Counted from the first letter of the stretch, positions 26,726-35,704 are shown. The stretch is 64,000 nucleotides of DNA from Chitinivorax tropicus (GCF_014202905.1 NZ_JACHHY010000001.1:124001-188000); one strand, 5' to 3'. Made by a program: numbers and translations. Notes: generated from the letters alone by a model not told the origin.

Positions 26726-29185
26726 ATGCTTCTCACACACGGCACACTGGCCCCCCAAGCCGACCTCGAACACGTACTCGCTTCACTGGCCGAGCACCTG
26801 CCAGCCTTGCTGGCCAACCCACCGGCAGCTGATTTGGTGATCGAATGCGCTGCCCGTTTTGCCGATGCGCTTCAGCATGGCCAGACTGACTTGCCATTGG
26901 ACGAGGTAGCACGACAGGCGCTGATCGACTTTTGTCGCAAAGAGGCGCTGGAAACCAAGCTGCAACGCGAGCTGGGTGACGCGCCGTTCTCCTTGCGCCG
27001 CAACAGCTACACCAGCCAGCACTTCGAAAGCTGGCGCCCACTGGGCCTGGTGGTACATATCACCCCTGCCAATGCACCTTTGCTACCCTTTTTCGCGGTG
27101 CTGGAAAGCCTGCTGGTGGGCAATGTCAACTGGCTGCGCCCCAGCAGCAGCGATGACGGCCTGACCGCCCGCCTGCTGGCAGCCCTGCTGAGCCATGACC
27201 CAAGCGGCACCCTGGCCGAACAGATTGCCGTCATCCCCTGCCCCACTGCGCAATTGCCCAAGTTGTTCAAGTTGGCCGATGGCGTCTCTGCCTGGGGAGG
27301 AGATGCCGCGCTGGACAACATCAAGCAGCAAGTGCCGGCAGGTTGTCGTTGGATAGACTGGGGGCACCGCATCAGCTTTGCCTATGTCGTTCCGGGGGCA
27401 GCCAGCGATGCCGACTTGGCCGCGCTGGCCGACGACGTGTGCCAACTCGATCAACAGGCCTGCTCCAGTCCGCAATGCGTGCTGGTCGACAGCGATGACC
27501 CGGCTACCCTGCGAGAGCTGGGCGAACGGCTGGCGCTGGCCATGGGTGCACGCTGCGCTGTCTGGCAAGGGCTTACGCCTACCCGACAAGAGGCTGCTGA
27601 AATCGCCACTCGGCTCAACCTGACTTGGTTGTCATACAGCTTTGCCGAGGTCGTCGGGCACACCTGGGTGGGTGAAGGCTGGCGCATTCTCTGGTCGCAC
27701 CGGCCCGAGCTGGCGCCATCACCCTTGTTCCGGACCATTCTGCTTCGCCCCCTCCCCCGCCAGCATCTATCCCAGGTGTTGCAACCCTGGCGCACCCGTC
27801 TGCAGACCTGCGGCCTGGTAGCCGACGCCATCGATCAGGCTGCGCTGGCCCGTCAGTTGCTGGCGGCTGGCGTCACCCGGGTCGTCCCGCTGGGGCACAT
27901 GCATCAGAGCTATGACGGTGAACCGCATGATGGTGTCTATGCCCTGGCCCGACTGGCAAGGCGGGTGTCGGTCACCTTGGCGCACGGCGTCTTGCCAGGC
28001 CATGCCACGCTGGACCCCCTACCCCGGCAACCGACGCTCCCCGCTGGGCTGCCGATCATGTGCAAGACGGATTTCCAGGCGCTGCCGATGCAAGCCGACG
28101 CGCAGTTGTTCTTCCGCAGCGGCGGCAGCGGCGGGGCGCCCAAGCTGGCGGGCTTCAGCTATCGCGACTACCACCGCCAGATGCGCGCAGCAGCCGACGG
28201 CCTGTTCGCTGCCGGTCTGGACCCAGCCCAGGATCGGGTGATGAACCTGCTCTATGGCGGCAATCTTTATGGTGGCCTGCTGAGCTTCTTCAGCATTCTG
28301 GAGAAGCTGTCTGCGACCCATTTCCCGATGGGTGGGCCGCTGGATGAGGACTACAGCCAGATTGCCGACATGATCATCGCCCAGCGGGTGAATACGCTGA
28401 TCGGCATGCCCAGTACCATTCACAAGCTATTCGTCTGCGAGGCGGACCGATTGCGCGCTTACGGCGGTGTTGACAAGGTGCTGCTGGGTGGAGAGCAAAG
28501 CAATGCGGCGCAGCGGGCTTACCTGCAGAGCTTTGGTGTCAAGCAGATACGCTCAGCCATCTATGGCTCGGTGGACGCCGGGCCGCTGGGCCACGCCTGT
28601 CCACACAGCCCGGACGGCGTCTTCCACCTGCTGGCCGATACGCAATGGCTGGAAATTGTGGTGCAAGACGCTGACCAGGCCGTCACCGGCACTGAAATCG
28701 GGCGGCTGATCTTCACCTCCCGCGCTCGCGAAGGCCAACATGTCAATCGCTACGATCTGGGCGATGCTGGTCGTTGGGTACCTGGCCCCTGCCCCTGCGG
28801 GCTGCCCAGTCCCCGTTTTGAATTGACTGGCCGCCAAGGGCAATCATGGAGGCTGGGCACGGTGTTCTTCGACCCCAACACCCTGAGCAAGCAACTAGGC
28901 TACCCCTTGCAGTGCCTGATTGGGCACAACGACCTGGGCACCGAGATGCTGACGCTGCTGGTCGATGGCTCGCCCGATCACGCTCGATCTACCCTGATGG
29001 CCGACCCTTTGATCGCTGAGGCGATTGACATCGGTTTGTTGATATTGGACATCCAGGCCAGACCGATCGATCGATTCGAGCAACATCCGCAAAGCGGTAA
29101 AAGCCCGCTGGTGATCGATCGGCGGCAGCTGTCGCCCAACCAGGCGGCCACCACGCTGACCTCCGCAACCATTGCCCGGCCTTGA
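26726..29185 (+). CDS. LuxC-like acyl reductase fused to a PaaK-like adenylating domain
   Basis: 819 residues, with AAGGAG eight bases before the ATG. Residues 1-430 form a LuxC (acyl-CoA reductase, aldehyde-dehydrogenase-like) domain: PLGLVVHITPANAPLLPFF, the nucleotide-fold segment NVNWLRPSSSDDGL, and catalytic Cys246 in DQQACSSPQ. Residues 440-819 form an adenylate-forming domain like phenylacetate-CoA ligase: FFRSGGSGGAPKL (about 463), the A5-like AIYGSVDAGPLGHAC, and the ending QSGKSPLVIDRRQ (Lys about 790). So one polypeptide carries both an activation module and a reduction module. It would take an acid, activate it and hand it to the Cys for NADPH reduction to an aldehyde, with the LuxE partner. 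Such a fusion is unusual, since LuxC is normally about 480 residues and separate. Confidence 0.85.
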   Translation: MLLTHGTLAPQADLEHVLASLAEHLPALLANPPAADLVIECAARFADALQHGQTDLPLDEVARQALIDFCRKEALETKLQRELGDAPFSLRRNSYTSQHFESWRPLGLVVHITPANAPLLPFFAVLESLLVGNVNWLRPSSSDDGLTARLLAALLSHDPSGTLAEQIAVIPCPTAQLPKLFKLADGVSAWGGDAALDNIKQQVPAGCRWIDWGHRISFAYVVPGAASDADLAALADDVCQLDQQACSSPQCVLVDSDDPATLRELGERLALAMGARCAVWQGLTPTRQEAAEIATRLNLTWLSYSFAEVVGHTWVGEGWRILWSHRPELAPSPLFRTILLRPLPRQHLSQVLQPWRTRLQTCGLVADAIDQAALARQLLAAGVTRVVPLGHMHQSYDGEPHDGVYALARLARRVSVTLAHGVLPGHATLDPLPRQPTLPAGLPIMCKTDFQALPMQADAQLFFRSGGSGGAPKLAGFSYRDYHRQMRAAADGLFAAGLDPAQDRVMNLLYGGNLYGGLLSFFSILEKLSATHFPMGGPLDEDYSQIADMIIAQRVNTLIGMPSTIHKLFVCEADRLRAYGGVDKVLLGGEQSNAAQRAYLQSFGVKQIRSAIYGSVDAGPLGHACPHSPDGVFHLLADTQWLEIVVQDADQAVTGTEIGRLIFTSRAREGQHVNRYDLGDAGRWVPGPCPCGLPSPRFELTGRQGQSWRLGTVFFDPNTLSKQLGYPLQCLIGHNDLGTEMLTLLVDGSPDHARSTLMADPLIAEAIDIGLLILDIQARPIDRFEQHPQSGKSPLVIDRRQLSPNQAATTLTSATIARP

Positions 29186-29237
29186 CCCGAGCCACTGTCA
29201 ACCACGCCTATTGTCGTCAATGAAGCAGGAACAAAAA

Positions 29238-30515
29238 ATGAATAGCCAACTGGAATCGATTGTGCAGCATGCCCGACAACATGCCCCCTATTTCCATCAA
29301 CACTATGCAGCATTACCCGCAGCAGGTTGGAGCCTGAGTGATCTGCCGATCATCGACCCAAGCCACTTCTGGGCAGGCTCGGACGACCTGGATCATTGGC
29401 CGGTATTGACCGCACACATACAAGATGGCCATGTGTTCAAGACCGGTGGCTCAACCAGCGAGGGCAAGCTGTCGATCTATACCCGCGAAGAGTGGCAGGC
29501 ATTCATCCACACCTTCAGCCAGGCCATGAGCAGCCGCCTGCAGCCCGGAGACAGAGTGGCGAACCTGTTCTACGCGGGCGATCTGTACACCAGCTTTCTG
29601 TTCATCCATGACGCCTTGAACCACTCACCGGTACCAGTGTGTGAATATCCGTTCACCGGCGCGGTTGACCACGCCGTTTTGGCGAATGCCATCCGGCAAT
29701 ATGACATCAACGTGCTGGCCTGCGTGCCCGCGCAATTGATGAAATTCGCCCACTGGCTGAGCCAGGCCGGGATACAGCTCCCCCAGATACGCACCATTCT
29801 GTATGGCGGAGAGAGCCTGTTCGACGACCAGCGCCCATTGCTGGCGCGTGATTTCCCCAATGCCACCATTGCTTCGATCGGCTGCGCCAGCGTCGATGCT
29901 GGCCTGATCGGTGCCAGCCTGCCCGACTGCCAGCCAGGTGAGCATCGCTGCTTTGATGGCGAAACCCTGATCGAGATCATCGATGAAACCACGGGCCAAC
30001 CCATCACCGAGCCTGGCCAGATCGGCCTGCTGGTGGTGACCAGCCTGCAACGACGACTGATGCCGATACTCCGCTACCCAACCGGTGACCAGGCCTGCTG
30101 GCGGGAGCCGGCAGGCACGCCAAACCGCAAATTCGTGCTGCATGGCCGGGCCGGGCAAGGGCACCGTATCCGTGTCGGCACCTTATCGCTGTTTCCAGCA
30201 CAGATCGATGAGGCATTGCACCAGGCCATTGGTCAGGTCGCCTGGCAGTTGGTCATCGACCGCATCGACTGCCAGGATCGCCTGACACTGTGCCTTGCCC
30301 ATGATGATCAAGCAGCATCAGCCGACCCGGCTGCGCTCGCCGCATTCTTGCAGCAATCGATCTGTGGTTTGGGCGAAGCATGCGAATCCGGTCAGCTCCG
30401 CTTTCATATCCAACATCTGTCGAGCGATTCAATGCAGACCCACGAACGATCCGGCAAATTATTGAAAGTGGTGGATCGCCGCCAGTATCAAGACAAGATG
30501 GAGCGCCCAGCATGA
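29238..30515 (+). CDS. PaaK-like adenylate-forming protein
   Basis: 425 residues from the ATG at 29238 (MNSQLESIVQHARQHAPYF; AGGA eight bases upstream); ATG 29220 is an alternative. It is a phenylacetate-CoA-ligase-like member of the adenylate-forming family: FKTGGSTSEGKLSIYTREE (about residue 68), an ILYGGESLF segment, ASIGCASVDAGLIG and the C-terminal SGKLLKVVDRRQ. This C-terminal signature is nearly the same as the one closing the preceding fusion protein (SGKSPLVIDRRQ), so the two adenylating units look like duplicates that have diverged. The substrate acid is unknown. The stop overlaps the GNAT start (ATGA). Confidence 0.82.
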   Translation: MNSQLESIVQHARQHAPYFHQHYAALPAAGWSLSDLPIIDPSHFWAGSDDLDHWPVLTAHIQDGHVFKTGGSTSEGKLSIYTREEWQAFIHTFSQAMSSRLQPGDRVANLFYAGDLYTSFLFIHDALNHSPVPVCEYPFTGAVDHAVLANAIRQYDINVLACVPAQLMKFAHWLSQAGIQLPQIRTILYGGESLFDDQRPLLARDFPNATIASIGCASVDAGLIGASLPDCQPGEHRCFDGETLIEIIDETTGQPITEPGQIGLLVVTSLQRRLMPILRYPTGDQACWREPAGTPNRKFVLHGRAGQGHRIRVGTLSLFPAQIDEALHQAIGQVAWQLVIDRIDCQDRLTLCLAHDDQAASADPAALAAFLQQSICGLGEACESGQLRFHIQHLSSDSMQTHERSGKLLKVVDRRQYQDKMERPA

Positions 30516-31447
30516 CCACCCTCCCCCCATGCCAACTGACCGTCAGGTCATTTGTCGATACCGATGCTGACGGTGTCAGCCAGCTTTTCCGCACAGTGTA
30601 TGGTGACTGTTATGTCTACCCGGATGTCTATCTGCCCAGCATGATCCGCCGCAATAACGCCTCGCACCTGTGGCACTCTGCTGTTGCCGAATTCGGGCAA
30701 CAGATTGTGGGCCATGCTGTGCTATGGTGCGATGCCACTGCGCCCGATCACGCTGAATTCGCCTTGAATGTGGTACACCCCGCCGCACGCGGCCATGGCA
30801 TCGCCACGCAGCTGGCCCAATATCTGTGCGAGCATGCTCGGCAAGCGGGCCTGAGCATGTTGACCATCAAGGAAGTCTCATCACACAGCCAAAGCCAACG
30901 GCTGGCCAGCAAGCTGGGCTTTCAGACAACCGCCCTGATGATGGACTATGTGGACTCCCCTTTTGGCAACAAATACCGGGAAAGCATTGTGCTGGGCTGC
31001 CTGCCGATCAAGCCACATCCCATTCCCGATGTGGCGTGGCCTGCCGCATGGCAGAGCTGGCTTGCACCCATGATCAGGCAATTTGGGAGCGGCCCAGCCC
31101 CGGTGCTGGAGGAGGTGGTGCCTCCGCTGGCGATCACCAATACTGACCATCGCTGTGATGTCATGCTGCACAAGATGTGCCCCACCTTGGTGCATGAAAT
31201 CGCCTGCCTGCCCGCTGATTGGTTGATCTATCTGCAACTTGCGCTCTCGGCGCAAACCCCGCCGATGATGCTGCAACTGCAACAGGCGGGCTTTAGCTGT
31301 GCAGGCTTGGTGCCTGGCCCGGCGCAGCGCTGGCATGCGTTGATGATCCGTGGTCATCACGCCCACGAGCTGGATCTGCGCTGCCCAACGGCCAGGGCCT
31401 TGCTGGAAAGCGAGCAGGCAGGGGCCCGGGAGACTGCGCTCTGCTGA
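30512..31447 (+). CDS. GNAT-family N-acetyltransferase with an unknown C-terminal domain
   Basis: 311 residues overlapping the upstream stop by four bases. Residues 1-160 form a GNAT domain, with VRSFVDTDADGVSQLF at the start and the acetyl-CoA-binding motif LNVVHPAARGHGIATQLAQYL. The second half, from about residue 165 (PIKPHPIPDVAWPAAWQSW), has no recognised motif. The fourth and last gene of the lux-like operon, it likely acylates an amine or hydroxyl in the same pathway. Its stop codon directly abuts the stop codon of the opposite-strand radical SAM gene (31448), with no base between. Confidence 0.82.
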   Translation: MTTLPPCQLTVRSFVDTDADGVSQLFRTVYGDCYVYPDVYLPSMIRRNNASHLWHSAVAEFGQQIVGHAVLWCDATAPDHAEFALNVVHPAARGHGIATQLAQYLCEHARQAGLSMLTIKEVSSHSQSQRLASKLGFQTTALMMDYVDSPFGNKYRESIVLGCLPIKPHPIPDVAWPAAWQSWLAPMIRQFGSGPAPVLEEVVPPLAITNTDHRCDVMLHKMCPTLVHEIACLPADWLIYLQLALSAQTPPMMLQLQQAGFSCAGLVPGPAQRWHALMIRGHHAHELDLRCPTARALLESEQAGARETALC

Positions 31448-32353
31448 TCAGGGGTGGCCCTGCGGCGCAGTCGCCACCCAGCCCACTGGGCGCTGCCATC
31501 GAAAATACAGAGGCACCCGGCCCAGCGCGCCCCAGCCGAATTCAGCAGCAAAGGGTTGGTCGTGACGATGCACATAGCCGATGTAGCAATCACAGACTGG
31601 ATTGGGGCAGGGCTTGGTACGCAGCCGCGCTGCCCAGTCATGTTGGTAGAGGTTGCCCAATGGCTCGTTGACGAAATGACAAGGCCGCAGGTTGCCCGCG
31701 CCATCGACGGACAATGCACTCTCTCCCGCCCGACAAGCCACGCCCAGGCTGGGGGGCGGGCTCAGATTGTGTTCGAACCAGGGGTCGATCTGCCGCAACC
31801 AAGCCGCTTCGTGCGCCTGGTAATAATCACGGCCTTCGTCCCAGTACGCATTCACCCACAGGTAGGTGGTCGCAGGCAGGGCCAGCCGCATATCAGCAAT
31901 GGCGGGAAAAAACGCGCGAATCCCCACCATGCCAATGCTATGTGGCACCTGCAAGGCTGTCAGCCGGGCTACCCGCGCCAGAAAGCGGGCACTGGGGGTC
32001 TGGTCGGGGTGGAAGGTGCACCATAGCGACACCTTGCTTGGCGGCGCATCCACCAACCAGTCAGGCATCACCGACAGATTGGTCTGGATGGCCACCCGCT
32101 GTACTTGTGGCATGGCCGCCAGCGTAAGCAGGGCTTCGCGGTAGTATCGACGGGTCAACGCCTCGCCCCAAGGCGTGAACAGAATCGACAGCTGATGCTG
32201 CGCCTGTTGCCCCGCCCATTCGACAAAACGTGTCAGATCGGCGGCATCCTGCAGCAAAGTGGCGCGGGTGTCCCGACGCTTGGCAAAGGGACAATAGCTG
32301 CAATCATAGTTGCAGCTGGCCAGCCGCCCACGATACATCAGATTCAATTGCAT
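31448..32353 (-). CDS. STM4011 family radical SAM protein
   Basis: 301 residues. The radical SAM cluster motif is CNYDCSYC (CX3CX2C) near the N-terminus after MQLNLMYRGRLAS; further cysteines near the C-terminus (LRPCHF, CPNPVCDCYIG) may bind an auxiliary cluster. Together with the four genes upstream it forms the STM4011-STM4015 cassette first seen in Salmonella, for which no biochemical function is established. It would generate a 5'-deoxyadenosyl radical to modify a partner molecule or peptide. Last gene of its operon; 33 bases after the STM4012 gene. No precursor peptide is obvious near it. Confidence 0.85.
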   Translation of the reverse strand: MQLNLMYRGRLASCNYDCSYCPFAKRRDTRATLLQDAADLTRFVEWAGQQAQHQLSILFTPWGEALTRRYYREALLTLAAMPQVQRVAIQTNLSVMPDWLVDAPPSKVSLWCTFHPDQTPSARFLARVARLTALQVPHSIGMVGIRAFFPAIADMRLALPATTYLWVNAYWDEGRDYYQAHEAAWLRQIDPWFEHNLSPPPSLGVACRAGESALSVDGAGNLRPCHFVNEPLGNLYQHDWAARLRTKPCPNPVCDCYIGYVHRHDQPFAAEFGWGALGRVPLYFRWQRPVGWVATAPQGHP

Positions 32354-32386
32354 GACCCGCCCATGCTGTCAGCCGCCCCGCTGACG

Positions 32387-33748
32387 CTAGGCCAGCTCAT
32401 ATTGTTGCATCCTTGCCCGAACCGCATCAGAGATCAATGCAGGACCGATGCTGTCCGACAAGGCCAGCCCGGCCTCGGTCAGGCTCAGCCAGTCGCCTTG
32501 CTGGCTGAGCAGTTGATGCTCACGCAGCTGATCCAGCAACGGGATGTCAGCCCAGGCATCCGCACCATCAAAACGCGCTGCGTAATCGCTCAGGCTGAGG
32601 CCGGGGCGGATCAGCAGCGATTGGATGACAAAGCGGCGTTTGCGTTCGGTTGCATCCAGCTCGATGCCGTAATGTGCCTGCGTGAACCATTCCTCTTGCC
32701 GATCACAATAGTGTTCGATGATGTCCCGGGTCGATTGCCGCCCCACGGCATATTCAGTCGAATAGTGCAGCTGTCGCGTATAGGATCGGGCACCGCTCCC
32801 CAGCCCCACCATGCCATCCGCCTGACAACAGTAGATCGGCGCAGGTTTGCCTGGCGCATGGGGCAGTTTGAACATGCGCATCGAACATTGCTGATAGCCC
32901 GCCGCCAGCAAAACGGCCTGCCCGGCCCGGTACAACTCGGCCCGGTTGTCCGCCTGCCCTTGTTGAATGACGAATTGCGGATAGCGCCCGGCGTGCCGTT
33001 GCTGGATCACACCCAGCCCGGTCAGGTCGCGCACATAAAGCGGGTAGAGGTAGATCTCCTCTGGCATCCAGCGCAGCGCCTGCCGGATGGATGCAGCAAA
33101 GCTGGCAGCAGTCTGGTTGGGGATGCCATAGATCAGGTCCAGATTCAATGTCGCGATCCCTGCCTGGCGGATGGCATCCAGCGCCTGGCTGACCACAGTG
33201 TTCAGCTGGGGGCGGATCAACGCATCCGTCTCGGTGCGCAAAAAGCTCTGGATGCCAATGCTGACCCGATCCACCCCAGCCTGGGCCAGCAGGCTGAGTT
33301 TCTCGTCGGTCAGGGTTTCGGGGGACACCTCCACCGAAGCAGGGGTGGTAGCCATGTCCAACTGGAAATGCCGCTGGGCCGACTCCAATAGCTGAGCCAG
33401 CTGCTGAGCCGACAGATAGGTAGGTGTGCCCCCCCCAATGGCAAAACGTGCGATCCGATGCGGGCCCAGCGCGGCAGCCACCTGCCGCATCTGGCGCTGC
33501 ATGGCATCCACATATCGCATGGGCAGGCTGGCATTGGGCTTGGCCAACGTGAACAGATTACAAAAACCACAGCGCATTTCACAGAACGGAATATGCAGGT
33601 AGAGAAACAGCGCATCACGCTTCTCCTCCGCCCACAACGGCGCCAGGGGAAGGGGCGTCGAAAAGGGGCGGTAGGCCGTCTTGTGCGGGTAGGAGTAGGA
33701 GTAGGCCTGATAGGGTGTGGCCAGCCAGGGCATGGTGATATCGTTCAT
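32387..33748 (-). CDS. STM4012 family radical SAM protein (HemN-like)
   Basis: 453 residues. The N-terminus carries the diagnostic YSYSYPHKTAYRPF, then the cluster motif IPFCEMRCGFC (CX3CX2C) and the HemN-type FAIGGGTPTYLS. The C-terminal region is also HemN-like. HemN relatives do radical decarboxylation or methylation; STM4012 itself has not been assigned a reaction. Start overlaps the preceding gene's stop by four bases (ATGA), so translation is coupled. It is one of two different radical SAM enzymes in the five-gene cassette. Confidence 0.88.
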   Translation of the reverse strand: MNDITMPWLATPYQAYSYSYPHKTAYRPFSTPLPLAPLWAEEKRDALFLYLHIPFCEMRCGFCNLFTLAKPNASLPMRYVDAMQRQMRQVAAALGPHRIARFAIGGGTPTYLSAQQLAQLLESAQRHFQLDMATTPASVEVSPETLTDEKLSLLAQAGVDRVSIGIQSFLRTETDALIRPQLNTVVSQALDAIRQAGIATLNLDLIYGIPNQTAASFAASIRQALRWMPEEIYLYPLYVRDLTGLGVIQQRHAGRYPQFVIQQGQADNRAELYRAGQAVLLAAGYQQCSMRMFKLPHAPGKPAPIYCCQADGMVGLGSGARSYTRQLHYSTEYAVGRQSTRDIIEHYCDRQEEWFTQAHYGIELDATERKRRFVIQSLLIRPGLSLSDYAARFDGADAWADIPLLDQLREHQLLSQQGDWLSLTEAGLALSDSIGPALISDAVRARMQQYELA

Positions 33749-34548
33749 ATCCGCCCCGGGATCAGGAATTCGGCGTAGGGCACCTCCCAGACCACCGGGT
33801 GGCCGATCCGATGACCATCGTAGCCATCTTCGCCATAGGCGGTGCCATGATCAGCGCACAGGATGACGAACGCACCGCGCGCGGCCAGGGTATCGAACAG
33901 CGGTGCCAGCGCACCATCGACATAGGCCATGGCCGCCATATGGCTCTGTAGATCATCGCGCTCGCAACCCGGCACATAATGTCGGTTGGGCTGGTGCATG
34001 GCCGAGACATTGATGAACAGGAACGCTCGCCCCTGACAGGCCGCCAGATGGCGCTGCGCACAGGCCACCTGCTGTGTGGTCGAATCCGGCGCGGTGACGC
34101 CAAATGCAGGCGTCCATTCACTGACCTGGAACAACCCAGGCAAGACCCGCCCCAGCGGTGATGTCTTGTTGAAAAATCCAACCCCGCCGATGCAGATGGT
34201 CTGATACCCCCGCTGCGCCAAGCCAGACACGATATCAGGGGTCTCGAACACACAGGTGGTCGGCGCGGTGGTCTCGCTACCAGGGAAAGCCACCGCGAAA
34301 TGGCGTGGATGGCGCCCTGGCTGGGCGGGCGTCGGTAGAAAGCCCGCAAAGAATGCATGATGCGCCGCGTAGGTAAAGCTGCCGGGACTATGACGGCGCT
34401 CCCACCCAGTGGCAGGCAGGTAACGGGACAACACCGGCAGTCGCCCAGCCTGGAACAGGCTCTGCGCCGCATCGAAACGTAGCGTATCCAGCGTGATCAG
34501 GACGATATCGACCTCACCCACCAACTGGCGCATATTGAAAGCTGTCAT
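33745..34548 (-). CDS. STM4013/SEN3800 family hydrolase (sulfatase-like)
   Basis: 267 residues of the alkaline phosphatase/sulfatase superfamily. Metal-binding segments DIVLITLDTLRFDAA near the N-terminus and LCADHGTAYGEDGYDGHRIGHP near the C-terminus supply the Asp/His ligands. There is no signal peptide, so it is cytoplasmic, unlike most sulfatases. The conserved Cys/Ser of true sulfatases (CxPSR) is not visible, so a phosphatase or phosphodiesterase activity is as likely. It is the third gene of the STM401x cassette. Reaction not known. Confidence 0.85.
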   Translation of the reverse strand: MTAFNMRQLVGEVDIVLITLDTLRFDAAQSLFQAGRLPVLSRYLPATGWERRHSPGSFTYAAHHAFFAGFLPTPAQPGRHPRHFAVAFPGSETTAPTTCVFETPDIVSGLAQRGYQTICIGGVGFFNKTSPLGRVLPGLFQVSEWTPAFGVTAPDSTTQQVACAQRHLAACQGRAFLFINVSAMHQPNRHYVPGCERDDLQSHMAAMAYVDGALAPLFDTLAARGAFVILCADHGTAYGEDGYDGHRIGHPVVWEVPYAEFLIPGRI

Positions 34549-34567
34549 GCGATTGCATCAAATCAGG

Positions 34568-35671
34568 TTACGGAATTGGAACAAGCTGCGCCGCCTTATG
34601 TGACAACAACGCAACCTCGGCTTGGTGGACAGTCTGGCCTTGCCAGGTCAGGCGGGGCAGCCAGTCGCCAAAGGCATTGACCTCCAGCACATGGCACTGC
34701 CGCGCCCCGACGATCAGATCGACACCCGCCAGCCAGGCATCTGGAAAGCACCCGGCAGCCTGGCTGGCCACCCGCTCCAAAGCAGCCACACGCGGCGCAT
34801 CGAGGCAATCCTCCACCGCACGGCGCTGGTTGCCCAGATGGAGATTGGTCAATGGGCTGCGCGACACCCGCGCCACACGGTGCAAAGGTGATTGGCCAAG
34901 ACACAGCACGCGCACATCGAATCGGCCACCCCCAGCTTGTGGCTTAGGCACCCATGCCTCGGCATACAGTGCATTCGGGGCCAGCGCGTCGATCAACGTC
35001 ACGACCGCTTGATCATGATAGCGGCGGATCTTCAGCGAATTGAACAGGCGCCCTGCCAAAGTCATCTCGACCGAAGTCGTCGCCACCCAGCGTGACCGGC
35101 CATCATGGGCCAGGGCCACCACGCCCGAGGCGGACGAGCCGTAGCGAGGCTTGACGAAGACCCGCCGCAATCCCTGTTGCAGCATCTGCGCTTGTAGCTG
35201 CGCGAACCCTCCCACCAAGCCCAACTGGTCGGGCACCGACAGCCCAGACGCCGCCAGCGCCTGCTGACAGGCCCACTTGTCACACATCGCCAGCACCGTG
35301 GTCGGCGGGTTCAGGCAACGCACCCATGGGCGGGCCTGCAAGGCTTGATCCAAGCCATGCAGATGGTGCTGAAACCCAGAGAACCACCACGCCTGATGGG
35401 CCAGCTCGCCATGCGCCAGCGCCGCAGGGCGAGCGGCACCTTGCAATGCCGCCCCTGTCGCAATCAAGTGATCCTGCACCCAGGCGTGCTCCCCAGGTGC
35501 CTCCAGCTTCAAAATGCAGGGCGAATCCAAGGCTTGCCACAGAGTCGCCGGGCGTGACAGCCAATCCTGATAAGACACCACCTGTGCCAGCGGCAGACCA
35601 GCCTCAGCCAATGCTGCCTGCAGGCTGGCTACACGTGGATGGGCGGGGTTGGCCAGCAACACCCACCTCAT
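34568..35671 (-). CDS. STM4014 family protein (ATP-grasp-like)
   Basis: 367 residues from the ATG at 35671, with GGAG upstream; a GTG two codons earlier is in frame. The middle shows VFVKPRYGSSASGVVAL, an ATP-grasp nucleotide-binding strand, and the C-terminal part has AGVDLIVGARQCHVLEVNAFGDWLP, where the EVNA acidic/Asn pair resembles the Mg-binding end of an ATP-grasp fold. ATP-grasp enzymes join a carboxylate to an amine or thiol using ATP. The role in the STM401x cassette is inferred; the family is assigned by context and sequence together. Confidence 0.83.
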   Translation of the reverse strand: MRWVLLANPAHPRVASLQAALAEAGLPLAQVVSYQDWLSRPATLWQALDSPCILKLEAPGEHAWVQDHLIATGAALQGAARPAALAHGELAHQAWWFSGFQHHLHGLDQALQARPWVRCLNPPTTVLAMCDKWACQQALAASGLSVPDQLGLVGGFAQLQAQMLQQGLRRVFVKPRYGSSASGVVALAHDGRSRWVATTSVEMTLAGRLFNSLKIRRYHDQAVVTLIDALAPNALYAEAWVPKPQAGGGRFDVRVLCLGQSPLHRVARVSRSPLTNLHLGNQRRAVEDCLDAPRVAALERVASQAAGCFPDAWLAGVDLIVGARQCHVLEVNAFGDWLPRLTWQGQTVHQAEVALLSHKAAQLVPIP

Positions 35672-35704
35672 ATCCACTCCACTACTGCCAGGGCCTGATG
35701 AAGG

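Noticed and set aside
25594-31447. Reading the LuxE/LuxC genes as a bioluminescence operon
   Set aside because: There are no luciferase (luxA/luxB) or thioesterase (luxD) genes in the window, and the extra adenylating and GNAT proteins do not belong to lux operons.
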